From JBFHKO01 sp041595355 (GTDB lineage: Bacteria; Pseudomonadota; Gammaproteobacteria; Enterobacterales; Aeromonadaceae), in contig JBFHKO010000006.1 of the NCBI GenBank assembly GCA_041595355.1, positions 1 through 32,764 on the forward strand: 32,764 bases of DNA. The letters are read 5' to 3'. The first letter of the stretch is position 1. The number at the start of each line of letters is the position of its first letter. The position numbers and the translations under genes are program-made. Below the pieces are notes generated by a model. It did not search any database, had not been told where the DNA came from, and was given only the letters and a program-made list of their open reading frames with translations. Below, piece by piece: positions 7,652-16,258 of this stretch.

Positions 7652-8947
7652 ATGCTAGATCCCAAATACTTGCGCTCCGACCTCGCCGAGGCCGCGGCAC
7701 GACTGGCCCAGCGCGGTTACACCCTGGATATCGATCGTATCAATGCCCTCGAAGAGCAGCGCAAAACCCTGCAGACCCGCACCCAGGAGCTGCAGGCAGA
7801 GCGCAATGCCCGCTCCAAGGCGATAGGCGATGCCAAGCGTCGCGGGGAGGATACGGCTCCCCTGATGGCCGATGTGGGGCGTCTGGGGGCTGAACTGGAT
7901 CTGTGCAAGCAGCAGCAGGACGAGGTGCTGGAGGCGGTGCGCGCCCTGTCGCTGCTCAGTCCCAACCTGCCTCACGACTCGGTGCCGGTGGGGCGCGACG
8001 AGGCCGACAATCTCGAGGTGCGTCGCTGGGGCGAGCCGCGCCAGTTCGATTTCGAGGTCAAGGATCATGTGGCACTGGGCGAGGGGCTCAAGGGGCTCGA
8101 TTTCGCTGCCGCCACCAAGCTCTCCGGCTCCCGTTTCGTGGTCATGCAGGGGCAGATCGCCCGCCTGCATCGCGCCCTGGCGCAATTCATGCTGGATCTG
8201 CATACCCAGCAGCATGGCTACACCGAGTGCTATGTGCCCTATCTGGTGAATGCCGAGAGCCTGGAAGGGACCGGCCAGCTGCCCAAATTTTATGAAGATC
8301 TATTTCATACCGCCATCACCGGCGAGGGTGATGAGGACGGCAAGGTACGCAAGTTCTCTCTCATCCCCACCGCCGAGGTGCCGCTGACCAACCTGGCCCG
8401 TGACGAGATCTTCGACGACAAGGCGCTGCCCATCAAGCTGACCGCCCACAGTCCCTGTTTCCGTTCCGAGGCCGGCTCCTATGGCCGGGATACCCGTGGC
8501 CTTATCCGCACGCATCAGTTCGACAAGGTGGAGATGGTGCAGCTGGTGCACCCCGAGCATTCCTGGGAGGCGCTGGAGCAGATGGTGGGCCACGCCGAGA
8601 AGGTGTTGCAGCTGCTGGAGCTGCCCTACCGGGTGCTGGCGCTCTGTACCGGCGACATGGGCTTTTCTGCCGCCAAGACCTACGATCTGGAGGTTTGGCT
8701 GCCGGCGCAAAACACCTTCCGCGAGATCTCATCCTGCTCCAATTGCACCGATTTCCAGGCGCGGCGCATGCAGGCGCGGGTGCGGGTGGGTGGCAAGCCG
8801 ACCTTGCTGCACACCCTGAATGGCTCCGGCCTGGCCGTGGGGCGCACCCTGGTGGCCGTGCTGGAAAATTACCAGCAGGCGGATGGCCGCATTGCGGTGC
8901 CCACCGTGTTGCAACCCTATCTGGGCGGTCTGACCCATATTGGCTGA
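7652..8947 (+). CDS. serS: Seryl-tRNA synthetase
   Basis: Class II aminoacyl-tRNA synthetase charging tRNA-Ser and tRNA-Sec with serine. It has 431 residues against 430 in E. coli. The first about 110 residues are rich in charged residues and leucine and form the long antiparallel coiled-coil arm that contacts the tRNA extra arm. Motif 2 begins at FRSEAGSYGRDTRG (Phe270 on) and motif 3 at GSGLAVGR (391-398). The IPTAEVPLTN segment of the serine-binding pocket is present. The ATG at 7652 is supported by the conserved MLDPKYLRSD start. A 133-base gap after rarA leaves room for a promoter, but I found no convincing pair of hexamers. Confidence 0.96.
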   Translation: MLDPKYLRSDLAEAAARLAQRGYTLDIDRINALEEQRKTLQTRTQELQAERNARSKAIGDAKRRGEDTAPLMADVGRLGAELDLCKQQQDEVLEAVRALSLLSPNLPHDSVPVGRDEADNLEVRRWGEPRQFDFEVKDHVALGEGLKGLDFAAATKLSGSRFVVMQGQIARLHRALAQFMLDLHTQQHGYTECYVPYLVNAESLEGTGQLPKFYEDLFHTAITGEGDEDGKVRKFSLIPTAEVPLTNLARDEIFDDKALPIKLTAHSPCFRSEAGSYGRDTRGLIRTHQFDKVEMVQLVHPEHSWEALEQMVGHAEKVLQLLELPYRVLALCTGDMGFSAAKTYDLEVWLPAQNTFREISSCSNCTDFQARRMQARVRVGGKPTLLHTLNGSGLAVGRTLVAVLENYQQADGRIAVPTVLQPYLGGLTHIG

Positions 8948-9087
8948 GCCGGTTTTTTCCGCACCGGGGGCGGCGCGCCAGGGAGGTTTTCCCGGCGTGC
9001 TGCCTCCGGCGGCCGGCAAGTTTTGCAAGCAATCCGGGATCCTTTTTGTTAAACTGCGCCGCAATTTTACTGGTCTGCGGAGCTGTC

Positions 9088-9576
9088 GTGATTTGGATTG
9101 ATTTCGTGATCCTGGGCATCATCGGACTCTCGTGCTTCATCAGCCTGGTGCGCGGTTTCGTCAGGGAAGCCTTCTCGCTGGTGGTCTGGTTTGCCGGTTT
9201 CTTCGTCGCCAGCCGTTTCTACGCCGATCTGGCGGTCTATTTCACTTCCTTCTCCGATCTTCTGATCCGCAATGGCATCGCCATAGTGGTGCTCTTTGTC
9301 GCGACCCTGATCCTGGGTGCCATCATCAATTACCTGATTGGCCAATTGGTCAATCACACCGGCTTGTCCGGTACCGATAGGGTGCTGGGCGTCTGTTTCG
9401 GTGCCGTTCGCGGCGTGCTGGTGGTCAGTGCGCTGTTGTTTTTCATGGATACCTTCACGTCGCTCAGCCAGAGCGATTGGTGGAAACAGTCCGTGCTCAT
9501 CCCGGAATTTGGCGTGGTCGTGAACTGGTTTTTCGAGTTCATGAAACAGTCGTCATCTTTCATCAAGCAAATCTAG
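9088..9576 (+). CDS. cvpA: CvpA family inner-membrane protein
   Basis: Small inner-membrane protein linked in E. coli to colicin V production and, more broadly, to envelope fitness; its molecular function is not settled. The 162-residue length equals E. coli CvpA. About four hydrophobic segments are visible. The conserved stretches SLVRGFVREA, RNGIAI and TGLSGTDRVLGVCFGA identify the family. The start is GTG at 9088, with GGAG five bases upstream; the frame stays open upstream into serS without homology. It is followed by purF after 21 bases, the same pairing as in E. coli, where both belong to the PurR regulon. No convincing PurR operator was found here. Confidence 0.93.
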   Translation: MIWIDFVILGIIGLSCFISLVRGFVREAFSLVVWFAGFFVASRFYADLAVYFTSFSDLLIRNGIAIVVLFVATLILGAIINYLIGQLVNHTGLSGTDRVLGVCFGAVRGVLVVSALLFFMDTFTSLSQSDWWKQSVLIPEFGVVVNWFFEFMKQSSSFIKQI

Positions 9577-9597
9577 AGACCTCGAGGTAGTTAAGAC

Positions 9598-11118
9598 ATG
9601 TGTGGTATCGTCGGTATTGTTGGCACAGCCCCGGTCAATCAGGCCCTGTATGATGCACTGACCGTGCTGCAACACCGTGGCCAGGATGCGGCGGGCATAG
9701 TGACCATCGCAGATGGTACGTTCAAGCAGCGCAAGGCCAATGGCCTGGTCAAGGACGTGTTCGAGACCCGGCATATGCAGCGCCTGAAGGGCAACATCGG
9801 CATCGGTCATGTGAGATATCCTACCGCCGGGAGCTCCAGTGCCGCCGAGGCACAACCCTTCTATGTGAACTCCCCGTTCGGTATTGCGCTGGCCCACAAC
9901 GGCAACCTGACCAACGCCAAGGAGCTGCGCGAGCGCCAGTTCAAGCTGGCACGCCGCCACATCAACACCACCTCCGATTCCGAGGTGTTGCTGAATGTGC
10001 TGGCCCATGAGCTGGATCAGGTGACAGCCCTGGATCTGGGTGCCGATGACGTGTTCGCGGCGGTGAGCCGGGTGCATCAGCAGATCCGCGGCGCCTATGC
10101 CGTGGTGGCGGTGATCATCGGTCAGGGGCTGCTGGCCTTTCGCGATCCCCACGGCATCCGTCCGCTGGTGCTGGGGCGTCGCGATACCGACGATGGTCAT
10201 GTCGAGCACATGCTGGCTTCCGAGAGCGTGGCCCTGGATGTCCTCGGTTTTGAAACGGTGCGTGATCTTGCGCCCGGCGAGGCGGTCTATATCACCGAGC
10301 AGGGCGAGTTGTTCAGCCAGCGTTGCGTGACGGATGCACAGCTGTCATCCTGCATCTTCGAGTATGTCTACTTCGCCCGTCCGGACTCCTTCATCGACAA
10401 GGTTTCTGTCTATGGCGCCCGGGTGCGCATGGGCCAGAAGCTCGGTGCCAAGATCCAGCGGCAGTGGGAGGATCTGGAGATCGATGTGGTGATCCCGATC
10501 CCGGAGACCTCCTGCGATATCGCCCTCGAAATCGCCCAGTTGCTCGGCGTGCCTTATCGCCAGGGCTTCGTCAAGAATCGCTACATAGGCCGTACCTTCA
10601 TCATGCCGGGGCAGACTCAGCGCAAGAAATCGGTGCGCAGCAAGCTCAATGCCATCAGTTCCGAGTTCAAGGGCAAAAACGTGCTGCTGGTGGATGACTC
10701 CATCGTCCGCGGCACCACCTCCGCCCAGATTGTGGACATGGCCCGCGAGGCGGGGGCGGCCAAGGTCTACTTTGCCTCGGCCGCCCCGGAGATCCGTTTC
10801 CCCAATGTTTACGGCATCGACATGCCTTCGGCCAACGAGCTGATCGCCCATGGCCGTGATGTCGAGGAGATCTGCCAGCTGATCCGTGCCGATGGCCTCA
10901 TCTTCCAGGACTTGGGCGATCTGGAGGCGGCGGTGCGGGAGGGCAACCCGGAGCTGACACGCTTCGAGACCTCGGTGTTCAATGGCGAGTACATCACCCA
11001 GGATGTTGACCAGGCCTATCTCGATTTCCTCAACGGCCTGCGTAACGACGACAGCAAGGCGGTACGGGAATGGAACGAGGGTGTGGCGGATCTGGAGCTG
11101 TATAACGGCGAGAGCTGA
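9598..11118 (+). CDS. purF: Amidophosphoribosyltransferase
   Basis: First committed step of purine synthesis: PRPP plus glutamine gives phosphoribosylamine. The 506-residue protein starts MCGIVGIVG, so Cys2 is exposed after Met removal as the N-terminal nucleophile of the glutaminase domain. That domain (about 1-235) also shows HVRYPTAG and AHNGNLTN. The C-terminal transferase domain has the PRPP-binding loop VLLVDDSIVRGTT at 362-374. Length and start match E. coli PurF, which also has no propeptide. GAGG about 12 bases before the ATG is a modest ribosome site. It lies directly behind cvpA and is closed by a good terminator at 11142-11166. Confidence 0.96.
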   Translation: MCGIVGIVGTAPVNQALYDALTVLQHRGQDAAGIVTIADGTFKQRKANGLVKDVFETRHMQRLKGNIGIGHVRYPTAGSSSAAEAQPFYVNSPFGIALAHNGNLTNAKELRERQFKLARRHINTTSDSEVLLNVLAHELDQVTALDLGADDVFAAVSRVHQQIRGAYAVVAVIIGQGLLAFRDPHGIRPLVLGRRDTDDGHVEHMLASESVALDVLGFETVRDLAPGEAVYITEQGELFSQRCVTDAQLSSCIFEYVYFARPDSFIDKVSVYGARVRMGQKLGAKIQRQWEDLEIDVVIPIPETSCDIALEIAQLLGVPYRQGFVKNRYIGRTFIMPGQTQRKKSVRSKLNAISSEFKGKNVLLVDDSIVRGTTSAQIVDMAREAGAAKVYFASAAPEIRFPNVYGIDMPSANELIAHGRDVEEICQLIRADGLIFQDLGDLEAAVREGNPELTRFETSVFNGEYITQDVDQAYLDFLNGLRNDDSKAVREWNEGVADLELYNGES

Positions 11119-11141
11119 TCCCTGTCCGTCTGCCATACCAG

Positions 11142-11166
11142 AACCGGCCTCAGGGCCGGTTTTTTA
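11142..11166 (+). terminator. Intrinsic terminator of cvpA-purF
   Basis: AACCGGCC and GGCCGGTT form a perfect eight-base stem around the loop TCAG, followed directly by TTTTATT. It begins 24 bases after the purF stop. Confidence 0.85.
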
Positions 11167-11200
11167 TTGTTCGCTGGCGGCCTATCCCGGAGCCGGAACG

Positions 11201-11224
11201 AAAAAAGCCGCCCGCAGGCGGCTT
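11201..11224 (-). terminator. Intrinsic terminator of satP
   Basis: On the minus strand AAGCCGCC and GGCGGCTT pair over a four-base loop and run into TTTTTT. It lies 17 bases past the satP stop and faces the purF terminator, so the convergent genes each have their own terminator. Confidence 0.85.
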
Positions 11225-11241
11225 GGCTGGCGAGCGCTGCT

Positions 11242-11805
11242 TTAAGCAGGTTCACCGATGGGCAGCACGCTGCGGCCGTACTTTTCGTTCAGGATCTCGG
11301 CCATGGCCAGGTAGATGGCGGAGGCGCCACAGACGATGCCTTCATAGCCGGCAATGGTGCCGATCAGCTCGCTGCCGGTGAAGTCGCGGTAGGCCAGCAG
11401 GAAGAACAGCACCACCAGGGAGCCGAAGACGAACTGCAGTGCCTTGTTGCCCTTCAGGGTGCCGAAGAACATGAACAGGGTGAAGATGCCCCACATCAGC
11501 AGGTAGCAGCCCATGTAGCCTTCCGGCGTGGCTTCGGTCCAGCCCAGCTTGGGCATGACAATGAGCAGCACCAGGCTGATCCAGAAGAAACCGTAGGAGG
11601 TGAAGGCGGTGAGGCCGAAGGTGTTGCCCTTCTTGAACTCCAGGATGCCGGCGATGACCTGAGCCGTGCCGCCATAGGCCAGGCCCATGGCCAGTATCAT
11701 GGCGCTGATAGGGAAGAAGCCGGCATTGTGGATGTTGAGCAGTACGGTGGTCATGCCGAAACCCATCAGGCCCAGCGGGGCCGGGTTGGCCAGTTTGTCG
11801 TTCAC
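11242..11805 (-). CDS. satP: Succinate-acetate/proton symporter SatP (AceTr family)
   Basis: Inner-membrane importer of acetate and succinate of the GPR1/FUN34/YaaH family. It has 187 residues against 188 in E. coli SatP. The signature NPAPLGLMGFGMTT lies at residues 7-20, six hydrophobic segments follow, and the conserved KKGNTFGLTAF and LICGASAIYLAM-like stretches are present (here IVCGASAIYLAM). The start is GTG at 11803-11805 with GGAG nine bases upstream. It stands alone between two terminators and a divergent signalling gene. A promoter candidate is at 11870-11898. With ldhA and ald nearby it adds to a small-acid theme, but no operon link is seen. Confidence 0.94.
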   Translation of the reverse strand: MNDKLANPAPLGLMGFGMTTVLLNIHNAGFFPISAMILAMGLAYGGTAQVIAGILEFKKGNTFGLTAFTSYGFFWISLVLLIVMPKLGWTEATPEGYMGCYLLMWGIFTLFMFFGTLKGNKALQFVFGSLVVLFFLLAYRDFTGSELIGTIAGYEGIVCGASAIYLAMAEILNEKYGRSVLPIGEPA

Positions 11806-12124
11806 GGTTCAGTTTCTCCAGTAGGGGTTAACCAGGTGTTGCCTGGCTGTTGTGACAAAATTCCGCGCGATTTTAGAGACAGGACTACGGGGACGCAAGG
11901 GCGATGTGAGCCAGGCCGCATTTATTTGCCCGCTCGGGTACCGGGCCATCCGCTGACCGAGGTGCCATTTGAACGATGTGCCTGTCAATTGGCGGGGAAT
12001 GTCCTAGTTTTATGGGGCTAGATGCTTTATCTGGGTCTTCGTCAGGGCGCCGGCTCACTCGCCTTGCCGGGACCCCTGTGCCTGGGCGGGGCGGGACGCC
12101 GTTCATCTACTGTGGGGTGGGTCT
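11806..12124. other. 319-base divergent intergenic region, satP / GGDEF-EAL gene
   Basis: No convincing gene is present. It holds the satP promoter candidate (11870-11898), a five-base hairpin CCAGG-TGTTG-CCTGG at 11832-11846 that would be in the satP leader, and a GC-rich stretch before the plus-strand gene. The GGGGTGGG just before 12125 is its likely ribosome site. No clear plus-strand promoter was found. Confidence 0.5.
11870..11898 (-). promoter_or_regulatory. Candidate promoter for satP
   Basis: On the minus strand TTGCGT (11893-11898) is followed after 17 bases by TAAAAT (11870-11875). The -10 matches 5/6 and the -35 only 3/6, which would suit an activated promoter. Pattern only. Confidence 0.4.
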
Positions 12125-15100
12125 ATGTTGCGAGCATGGTTGGCGCCTCTTCGCCCTGCAGGCCTGCAGCAGAAGATCGCCAACACCATCGTCGTCGTGG
12201 TCCTGGCACTGCTGCTGGGGCTGGGCAGCGTATCCCTCTGGTTTGCCCTGCAGCAGCAGCAACAGGCCCTGCAGCGCCTGAATGCGGTCTCCGAGCACTG
12301 GCTGACGCTGCAGCTGCGCCAGCAGCTGGCACTGGCCCTCTATCCGCTGCTGCCCGAGCATCCCGGTCGGCCATCCCGCTTGCAGAGCGAAATCGGAGCT
12401 GATGAGCCGCCGGGGGGAGCGCTGAGCCGGTTGGGTACCTGGTGGGCACCACCGGCCGCCACCCGTTTGCAGCTGCACGGCCCCGATGGTTTGCTGGGCC
12501 AGTTCCCGGCGACGCCGCTTGCGGGCGAGCCCGCTGCCGAGGCGCTGTCGGCGCAACTGCGACGCGCCTGGCAGGGGCAACCGCGGCTGTGGCACTGGCA
12601 GGGTGAGGGGCATTGGTTGCTGCTGGCGGTGCCGCTGTCGCCTCGGGAGGGGGAGCCCCGTGGCCGGGTGGCGCTGCTGCTCATCGATCTCGGGCGCATG
12701 CTGGAGGGGGCCCTGTCCCAATTTTCCGATAGCCCGGATCTGGACCTGCATCTGGCGTCGGTGGGCCTGAGTCGGGGCTTGGCGCCACAACGCGTCGCCG
12801 GCAGCCTATCGGTGAGCCTGCCGCTGGCCACCCCGGCCGGCGTGCAGCGGCTGACCCTCGGACTCAACCAGCCGGATGTCGTGCTGCATCAGGCGCAGAC
12901 GGCGCTCAAGGTGCTGATGATTTACCTGCTCGCTGCCCTGGCGGCGCTGCTGCTGACCCGGCTGCTGGCCAACCGGTTGGCAGGTAATCTGGTGCAGCGG
13001 CTCAAGTTGCTGGCCAATGCCAGTCGCGCTGCCGGGATACGCGGACAGTTTCTGCCGGCCCTGCCGGCGAGTGACGGGCCGGATGATGAACTCACGCAGC
13101 TGCAGAGCGCGCTGGTGTACTCCTACGCCCGGATCGAGGCCCTGAATGCCAATCTGGAACAACGGGTGGCCCGACGCACCCGGGCATTGAAGCGGAGCGA
13201 GGCCCGCTATCGGCTGCTGGCGGAGCATGCCAGCGACATCATCGCCATGCACCGGCTGGATGGGCGCATCCTGTATGTCTCCCCCTCCTGCGAGCGTGTG
13301 CTGGGTTACACCCAGGCTCAGCTGCGCAAGCTGGACTGGTTGGCCATGATGCACCCTGCGGATGTGGGGCGGGTGCGCACCGTCATGGCGGATCTGGCCG
13401 CCAACCGCCTCAGTGAGTCCCTGCTCACCTACCGCCTGCTGGGGAGGCATGGCGAGTATGTGTGGATGGAAAGTCAGGCGGTGCTGGTGCAGGCCCAGGA
13501 GCCGGCGACGGTGTTGACCATCACCCGGGATATCCAGCGTCGCGTCGAGACCGAGGCCCACCTGCGGCTGCTTACCAAGGTGTTCTCCCACAGCAGCGAG
13601 GGCATCATGATCACCGATGAAAACGGGACCATCCTCGAGGTCAACCAGTCGTTCGTCGATATCACCCAATACAGCCGCGAGGAGGCCCAGGGGCAAGCGG
13701 CCAGTCTCATCTATGCCGGCACTCAGGCGCTGGGGGGGCAGACATCGTTGTGGCAGCAGATCAGCGCCCAGGAGCGCTGGGAAGGGGAGGTCAGCAGCAG
13801 GCGCAAGGATGGCCGCCCCTATCCCCAGTGGCTGGCCATCAGTCAGGTCCGCGACGCTGATGGGCAGGTGAGTCATTACATCGGCATTTTTACCGACATC
13901 ACCGAGCGCAAGCAGCAGCAGGCGCAGATTGCCCAGCTGGCCTACTATGACCAGCTGACCGGCTTGCCCAATCGTACCCTGCTGATGGACCGTATTGAGC
14001 AGATGCTGACGCGTGCCCGCCGCTCCCAGCAGCGCTGCGGGCTGCTGTTCATCGATCTGGACCACTTCAAGGCCATCAATGACAGCCTGGGTCACGACAT
14101 GGGGGATAGGTTGCTGCAGGGGGTGGCCCAGCGCTTGCAGGGCAGTGTGCGGCAGCAGGATACGGTGGCGCGACTGGGTGGCGACGAGTTCATCATCGCG
14201 CTGGAAGAGCTGCATGAGGTACAGGATGCGGTCCGCGTTGCCGAAGAGGTGCTGGCGGCATTGGATGAGCCCATCATGCTGGATGGCAAGCCGGTTCGCG
14301 CGGCGCCCAGCATCGGCATCGCCATCTACCCCGATGATGGACAGAGCCGCACCGACCTGCTGCGGGCCGCCGATTCGGCCATGTATCAGGCCAAGGCGTC
14401 GGGGCGCCATTGCATGCATCGCTATTCGCCGCACCTGGCGGAGAGCGATCGGCGCCGGATCACCATGGAAGAGGAGTTGCGCAAGGGGCTGGCCAGCGAT
14501 CAGTTTTCCGTGGTGCTGCAACCGCAGTTCGACATGCACAGTGGCCTCATGGTCGGTGCGGAAGCCCTGCTGCGCTGGCAGTCACCCATACTGGGGCGCA
14601 TACCGCCTCTGGAGTTCATTCCCTGTGCCGAGCAGTCGGGGCAGATACAGGCGCTGGGCGACTTTATATTGCAGCGTATCTGCACATTGCAGGCGCGCTG
14701 GCAGGCGCTGGGGCTGCAGAGGGTGCCGGTGTTTCTGAATCTCTCCACCCTGGAGTTCCTGCAACCGGATCTGCTGACGCGGATCCAGGGGTATCTGCAG
14801 CGTTTCGACCTGCCCGGCTCGGCACTGGGCATCGAGATCCGCGAACAGACTCTGCTCAAGTCCAGCCCGGCCATGCTGCAAGTGCTGGATGAGTTGCGGC
14901 GAGAGGGGGTGCAGGTGGTGGTGGATGATTTTGGGACCGGCTGCATCTCCCTCAGCAACCTCAGGTTCTATCCGGTCGACACCCTGAAGATAGATCGCAG
15001 CTTTGTGGAGGCGCTGACGGTGGTGCCCCAGGACATGGCCATCGCCCGTACCATAGTTGAACTGGCCAAGGGTCTCAAACTGACCATCATTGCCGAGGGG

Positions 15101-15256
15101 GTGGAAAGCAGTGAGCAGGAGGCGGCCCTGCTGGAGATGGGATGCCTGATAGGCCAGGGCTACCTGTATGCCAAGCCGCTGGGCGAGGATGAATTCACCG
15201 AGCTGATGCACAGCCTGCCCAGGGAGGGCAGGCTGTGGCGGCCAACGGTGAACTGA
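12125..15256 (+). CDS. Membrane-bound PAS-PAS-GGDEF-EAL c-di-GMP enzyme
   Basis: Probable bifunctional c-di-GMP cyclase/phosphodiesterase of 1043 residues. Order: membrane segment (about 20-42), a periplasmic sensing region (about 43-258), a second membrane segment (about 260-282), a HAMP-like linker, PAS 1 (about 355-472), PAS 2 (about 478-597), GGDEF and EAL. The GGDEF signature is intact at 685-689, with an RxxD inhibition site (RQQD, 676-679) five residues before it. The EAL domain keeps Glu813, Asn872 in LNLS, Glu904 in GIEIRE, DDFGTG at 934-939, Lys955 in LKID and AEGVE at 990-994. Canonical TE after the first Glu-Ile is RE, and GTGYSS is GTGCIS, so the family is diverged but key residues remain. 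It stands alone and ends 12 bases before the convergent ldhA stop. Ligand and pathway are unknown. Confidence 0.92.
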   Translation: MLRAWLAPLRPAGLQQKIANTIVVVVLALLLGLGSVSLWFALQQQQQALQRLNAVSEHWLTLQLRQQLALALYPLLPEHPGRPSRLQSEIGADEPPGGALSRLGTWWAPPAATRLQLHGPDGLLGQFPATPLAGEPAAEALSAQLRRAWQGQPRLWHWQGEGHWLLLAVPLSPREGEPRGRVALLLIDLGRMLEGALSQFSDSPDLDLHLASVGLSRGLAPQRVAGSLSVSLPLATPAGVQRLTLGLNQPDVVLHQAQTALKVLMIYLLAALAALLLTRLLANRLAGNLVQRLKLLANASRAAGIRGQFLPALPASDGPDDELTQLQSALVYSYARIEALNANLEQRVARRTRALKRSEARYRLLAEHASDIIAMHRLDGRILYVSPSCERVLGYTQAQLRKLDWLAMMHPADVGRVRTVMADLAANRLSESLLTYRLLGRHGEYVWMESQAVLVQAQEPATVLTITRDIQRRVETEAHLRLLTKVFSHSSEGIMITDENGTILEVNQSFVDITQYSREEAQGQAASLIYAGTQALGGQTSLWQQISAQERWEGEVSSRRKDGRPYPQWLAISQVRDADGQVSHYIGIFTDITERKQQQAQIAQLAYYDQLTGLPNRTLLMDRIEQMLTRARRSQQRCGLLFIDLDHFKAINDSLGHDMGDRLLQGVAQRLQGSVRQQDTVARLGGDEFIIALEELHEVQDAVRVAEEVLAALDEPIMLDGKPVRAAPSIGIAIYPDDGQSRTDLLRAADSAMYQAKASGRHCMHRYSPHLAESDRRRITMEEELRKGLASDQFSVVLQPQFDMHSGLMVGAEALLRWQSPILGRIPPLEFIPCAEQSGQIQALGDFILQRICTLQARWQALGLQRVPVFLNLSTLEFLQPDLLTRIQGYLQRFDLPGSALGIEIREQTLLKSSPAMLQVLDELRREGVQVVVDDFGTGCISLSNLRFYPVDTLKIDRSFVEALTVVPQDMAIARTIVELAKGLKLTIIAEGVESSEQEAALLEMGCLIGQGYLYAKPLGEDEFTELMHSLPREGRLWRPTVN
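15209..15237. other. 12-base perfect stem-loop inside the 3' end of the GGDEF-EAL gene
   Basis: CACAGCCTGCCC and GGGCAGGCTGTG pair perfectly over an AGGGA loop, ending 19 bases before the stop codon. It codes for part of HSLPREGRLW. Neither side has a T run, so it is not a canonical terminator. It lies between two convergent genes separated by only 12 bases. Confidence 0.6.
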
Positions 15257-15268
15257 CACGCCGGCAGG

Positions 15269-16258
15269 TTATTCGACCTCGTTGCCGTTGCGGGTGCCTT
15301 GCTCGAAGGCCTGGGCGTTGCCGAGGGTGGTGTCGGCGATGGCCAGCAGCGCCTCGCGGGTCAGGAAAGCCTGATGGCCGGTGAACAGGACATTGTGGCA
15401 GGCGGAGAGGCGACGGAAGACGTCATCGGTGATCACCTCGTTGGACTTGTCGGCGAAGAACAGCTCCTGCTCCTCCTCGTAGACATCCAATCCCAGGGCG
15501 CCGATCTTGCCCTCCTTCAGCGCCTGGATGGCCGCACCGGAGTCGAGCAGGCCACCACGACTGGTATTGATGATCATGACGCCCTTTTTCATCTTGGCAA
15601 AGGCGCGCTGATCCAGCAGGTGATGGTTTTCCTTGAACAGCGGGCAGTGCAGGCTGATGACATCCGACTCCCGGAACAGGGTGTCCTGATCCACATACTC
15701 TGCCCCCAACGCCAGCGCAGCCGGGTTTTCGAAGGGATCGTTGACCAGCAGCCGCATGCCGAATCCCTTGAGGATCCGTAACGTGGCAATACCAATCTTG
15801 CCGGTGCCTACTATGCCGGCGGTCTTGCCGTGCATGTTGAAGCCGACCAGCCCATCGAGGGCAAAATTGGCATCCCGGGTACGCTGATACGCCTTATGGA
15901 TGCGGCGATTCAGGGTCATCATCAGGCCCACGGCATGTTCGGCCACGGCCTCGGGCGAGTAGGCCGGCACCCGTACCACCCGCAGTCCCAGCTCGCGGGC
16001 GGCATCCAGATCCACGTTGTTGTAGCCAGCGCAGCGCATGGCGATGACGCGGGTGCCATGGGCGGCCAGTTCGGTCAGCACCGGACGGCTCAGATCGTCG
16101 TTGACGAAGGCGCACACCACGGGGACGCCCTGGGCCAGGGGAGTGGTTCTGGTATCCAGACGCACATCGAAATAGTCGACGTCGTAACCGAAGCGCTGAT
16201 TGGCCAGCTCGAAATAATCCCGATCATAGGCTTTGGCACTGAACAAGGCGATTTTCAT
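15269..16258 (-). CDS. ldhA: D-lactate dehydrogenase (fermentative)
   Basis: NADH-dependent reduction of pyruvate to D-lactate in the cytosol. The 329-residue length equals E. coli LdhA. The D-2-hydroxyacid dehydrogenase fold shows the NAD site GTGKIG at 151-156, and the catalytic set Arg234 (NTSRGG), Glu263 (in EEEQE) and His295 (TGHQAF). MRCAGYNNVDL at 74-84 is a family signature. The ATG at 16256-16258 has AGGAG about ten bases upstream. A near-perfect inverted repeat resembling a HexR site lies 24 bases upstream of the start, at 16282-16298. It converges with the GGDEF-EAL gene and is divergent from yaeQ across 472 bases. Confidence 0.95.
   Translation of the reverse strand: MKIALFSAKAYDRDYFELANQRFGYDVDYFDVRLDTRTTPLAQGVPVVCAFVNDDLSRPVLTELAAHGTRVIAMRCAGYNNVDLDAARELGLRVVRVPAYSPEAVAEHAVGLMMTLNRRIHKAYQRTRDANFALDGLVGFNMHGKTAGIVGTGKIGIATLRILKGFGMRLLVNDPFENPAALALGAEYVDQDTLFRESDVISLHCPLFKENHHLLDQRAFAKMKKGVMIINTSRGGLLDSGAAIQALKEGKIGALGLDVYEEEQELFFADKSNEVITDDVFRRLSACHNVLFTGHQAFLTREALLAIADTTLGNAQAFEQGTRNGNEVE

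Noticed and set aside
9015..9035. PurR operator upstream of cvpA
   Set aside because: GCAAGTTTTGC looks like GCAA-N4-TTGC, but its spacer is one base short and the flanks do not match, so it is not called.
11167..12021. 284-codon plus-strand frame across satP
   Set aside because: It runs through the satP terminator and antisense to satP, which is unambiguous by homology.
12806..14539. 577-codon minus-strand frame opposite the GGDEF-EAL gene
   Set aside because: Antisense shadow of a protein with clear domains on the other strand; composition is dominated by His, Gln, Gly and Leu without family features.
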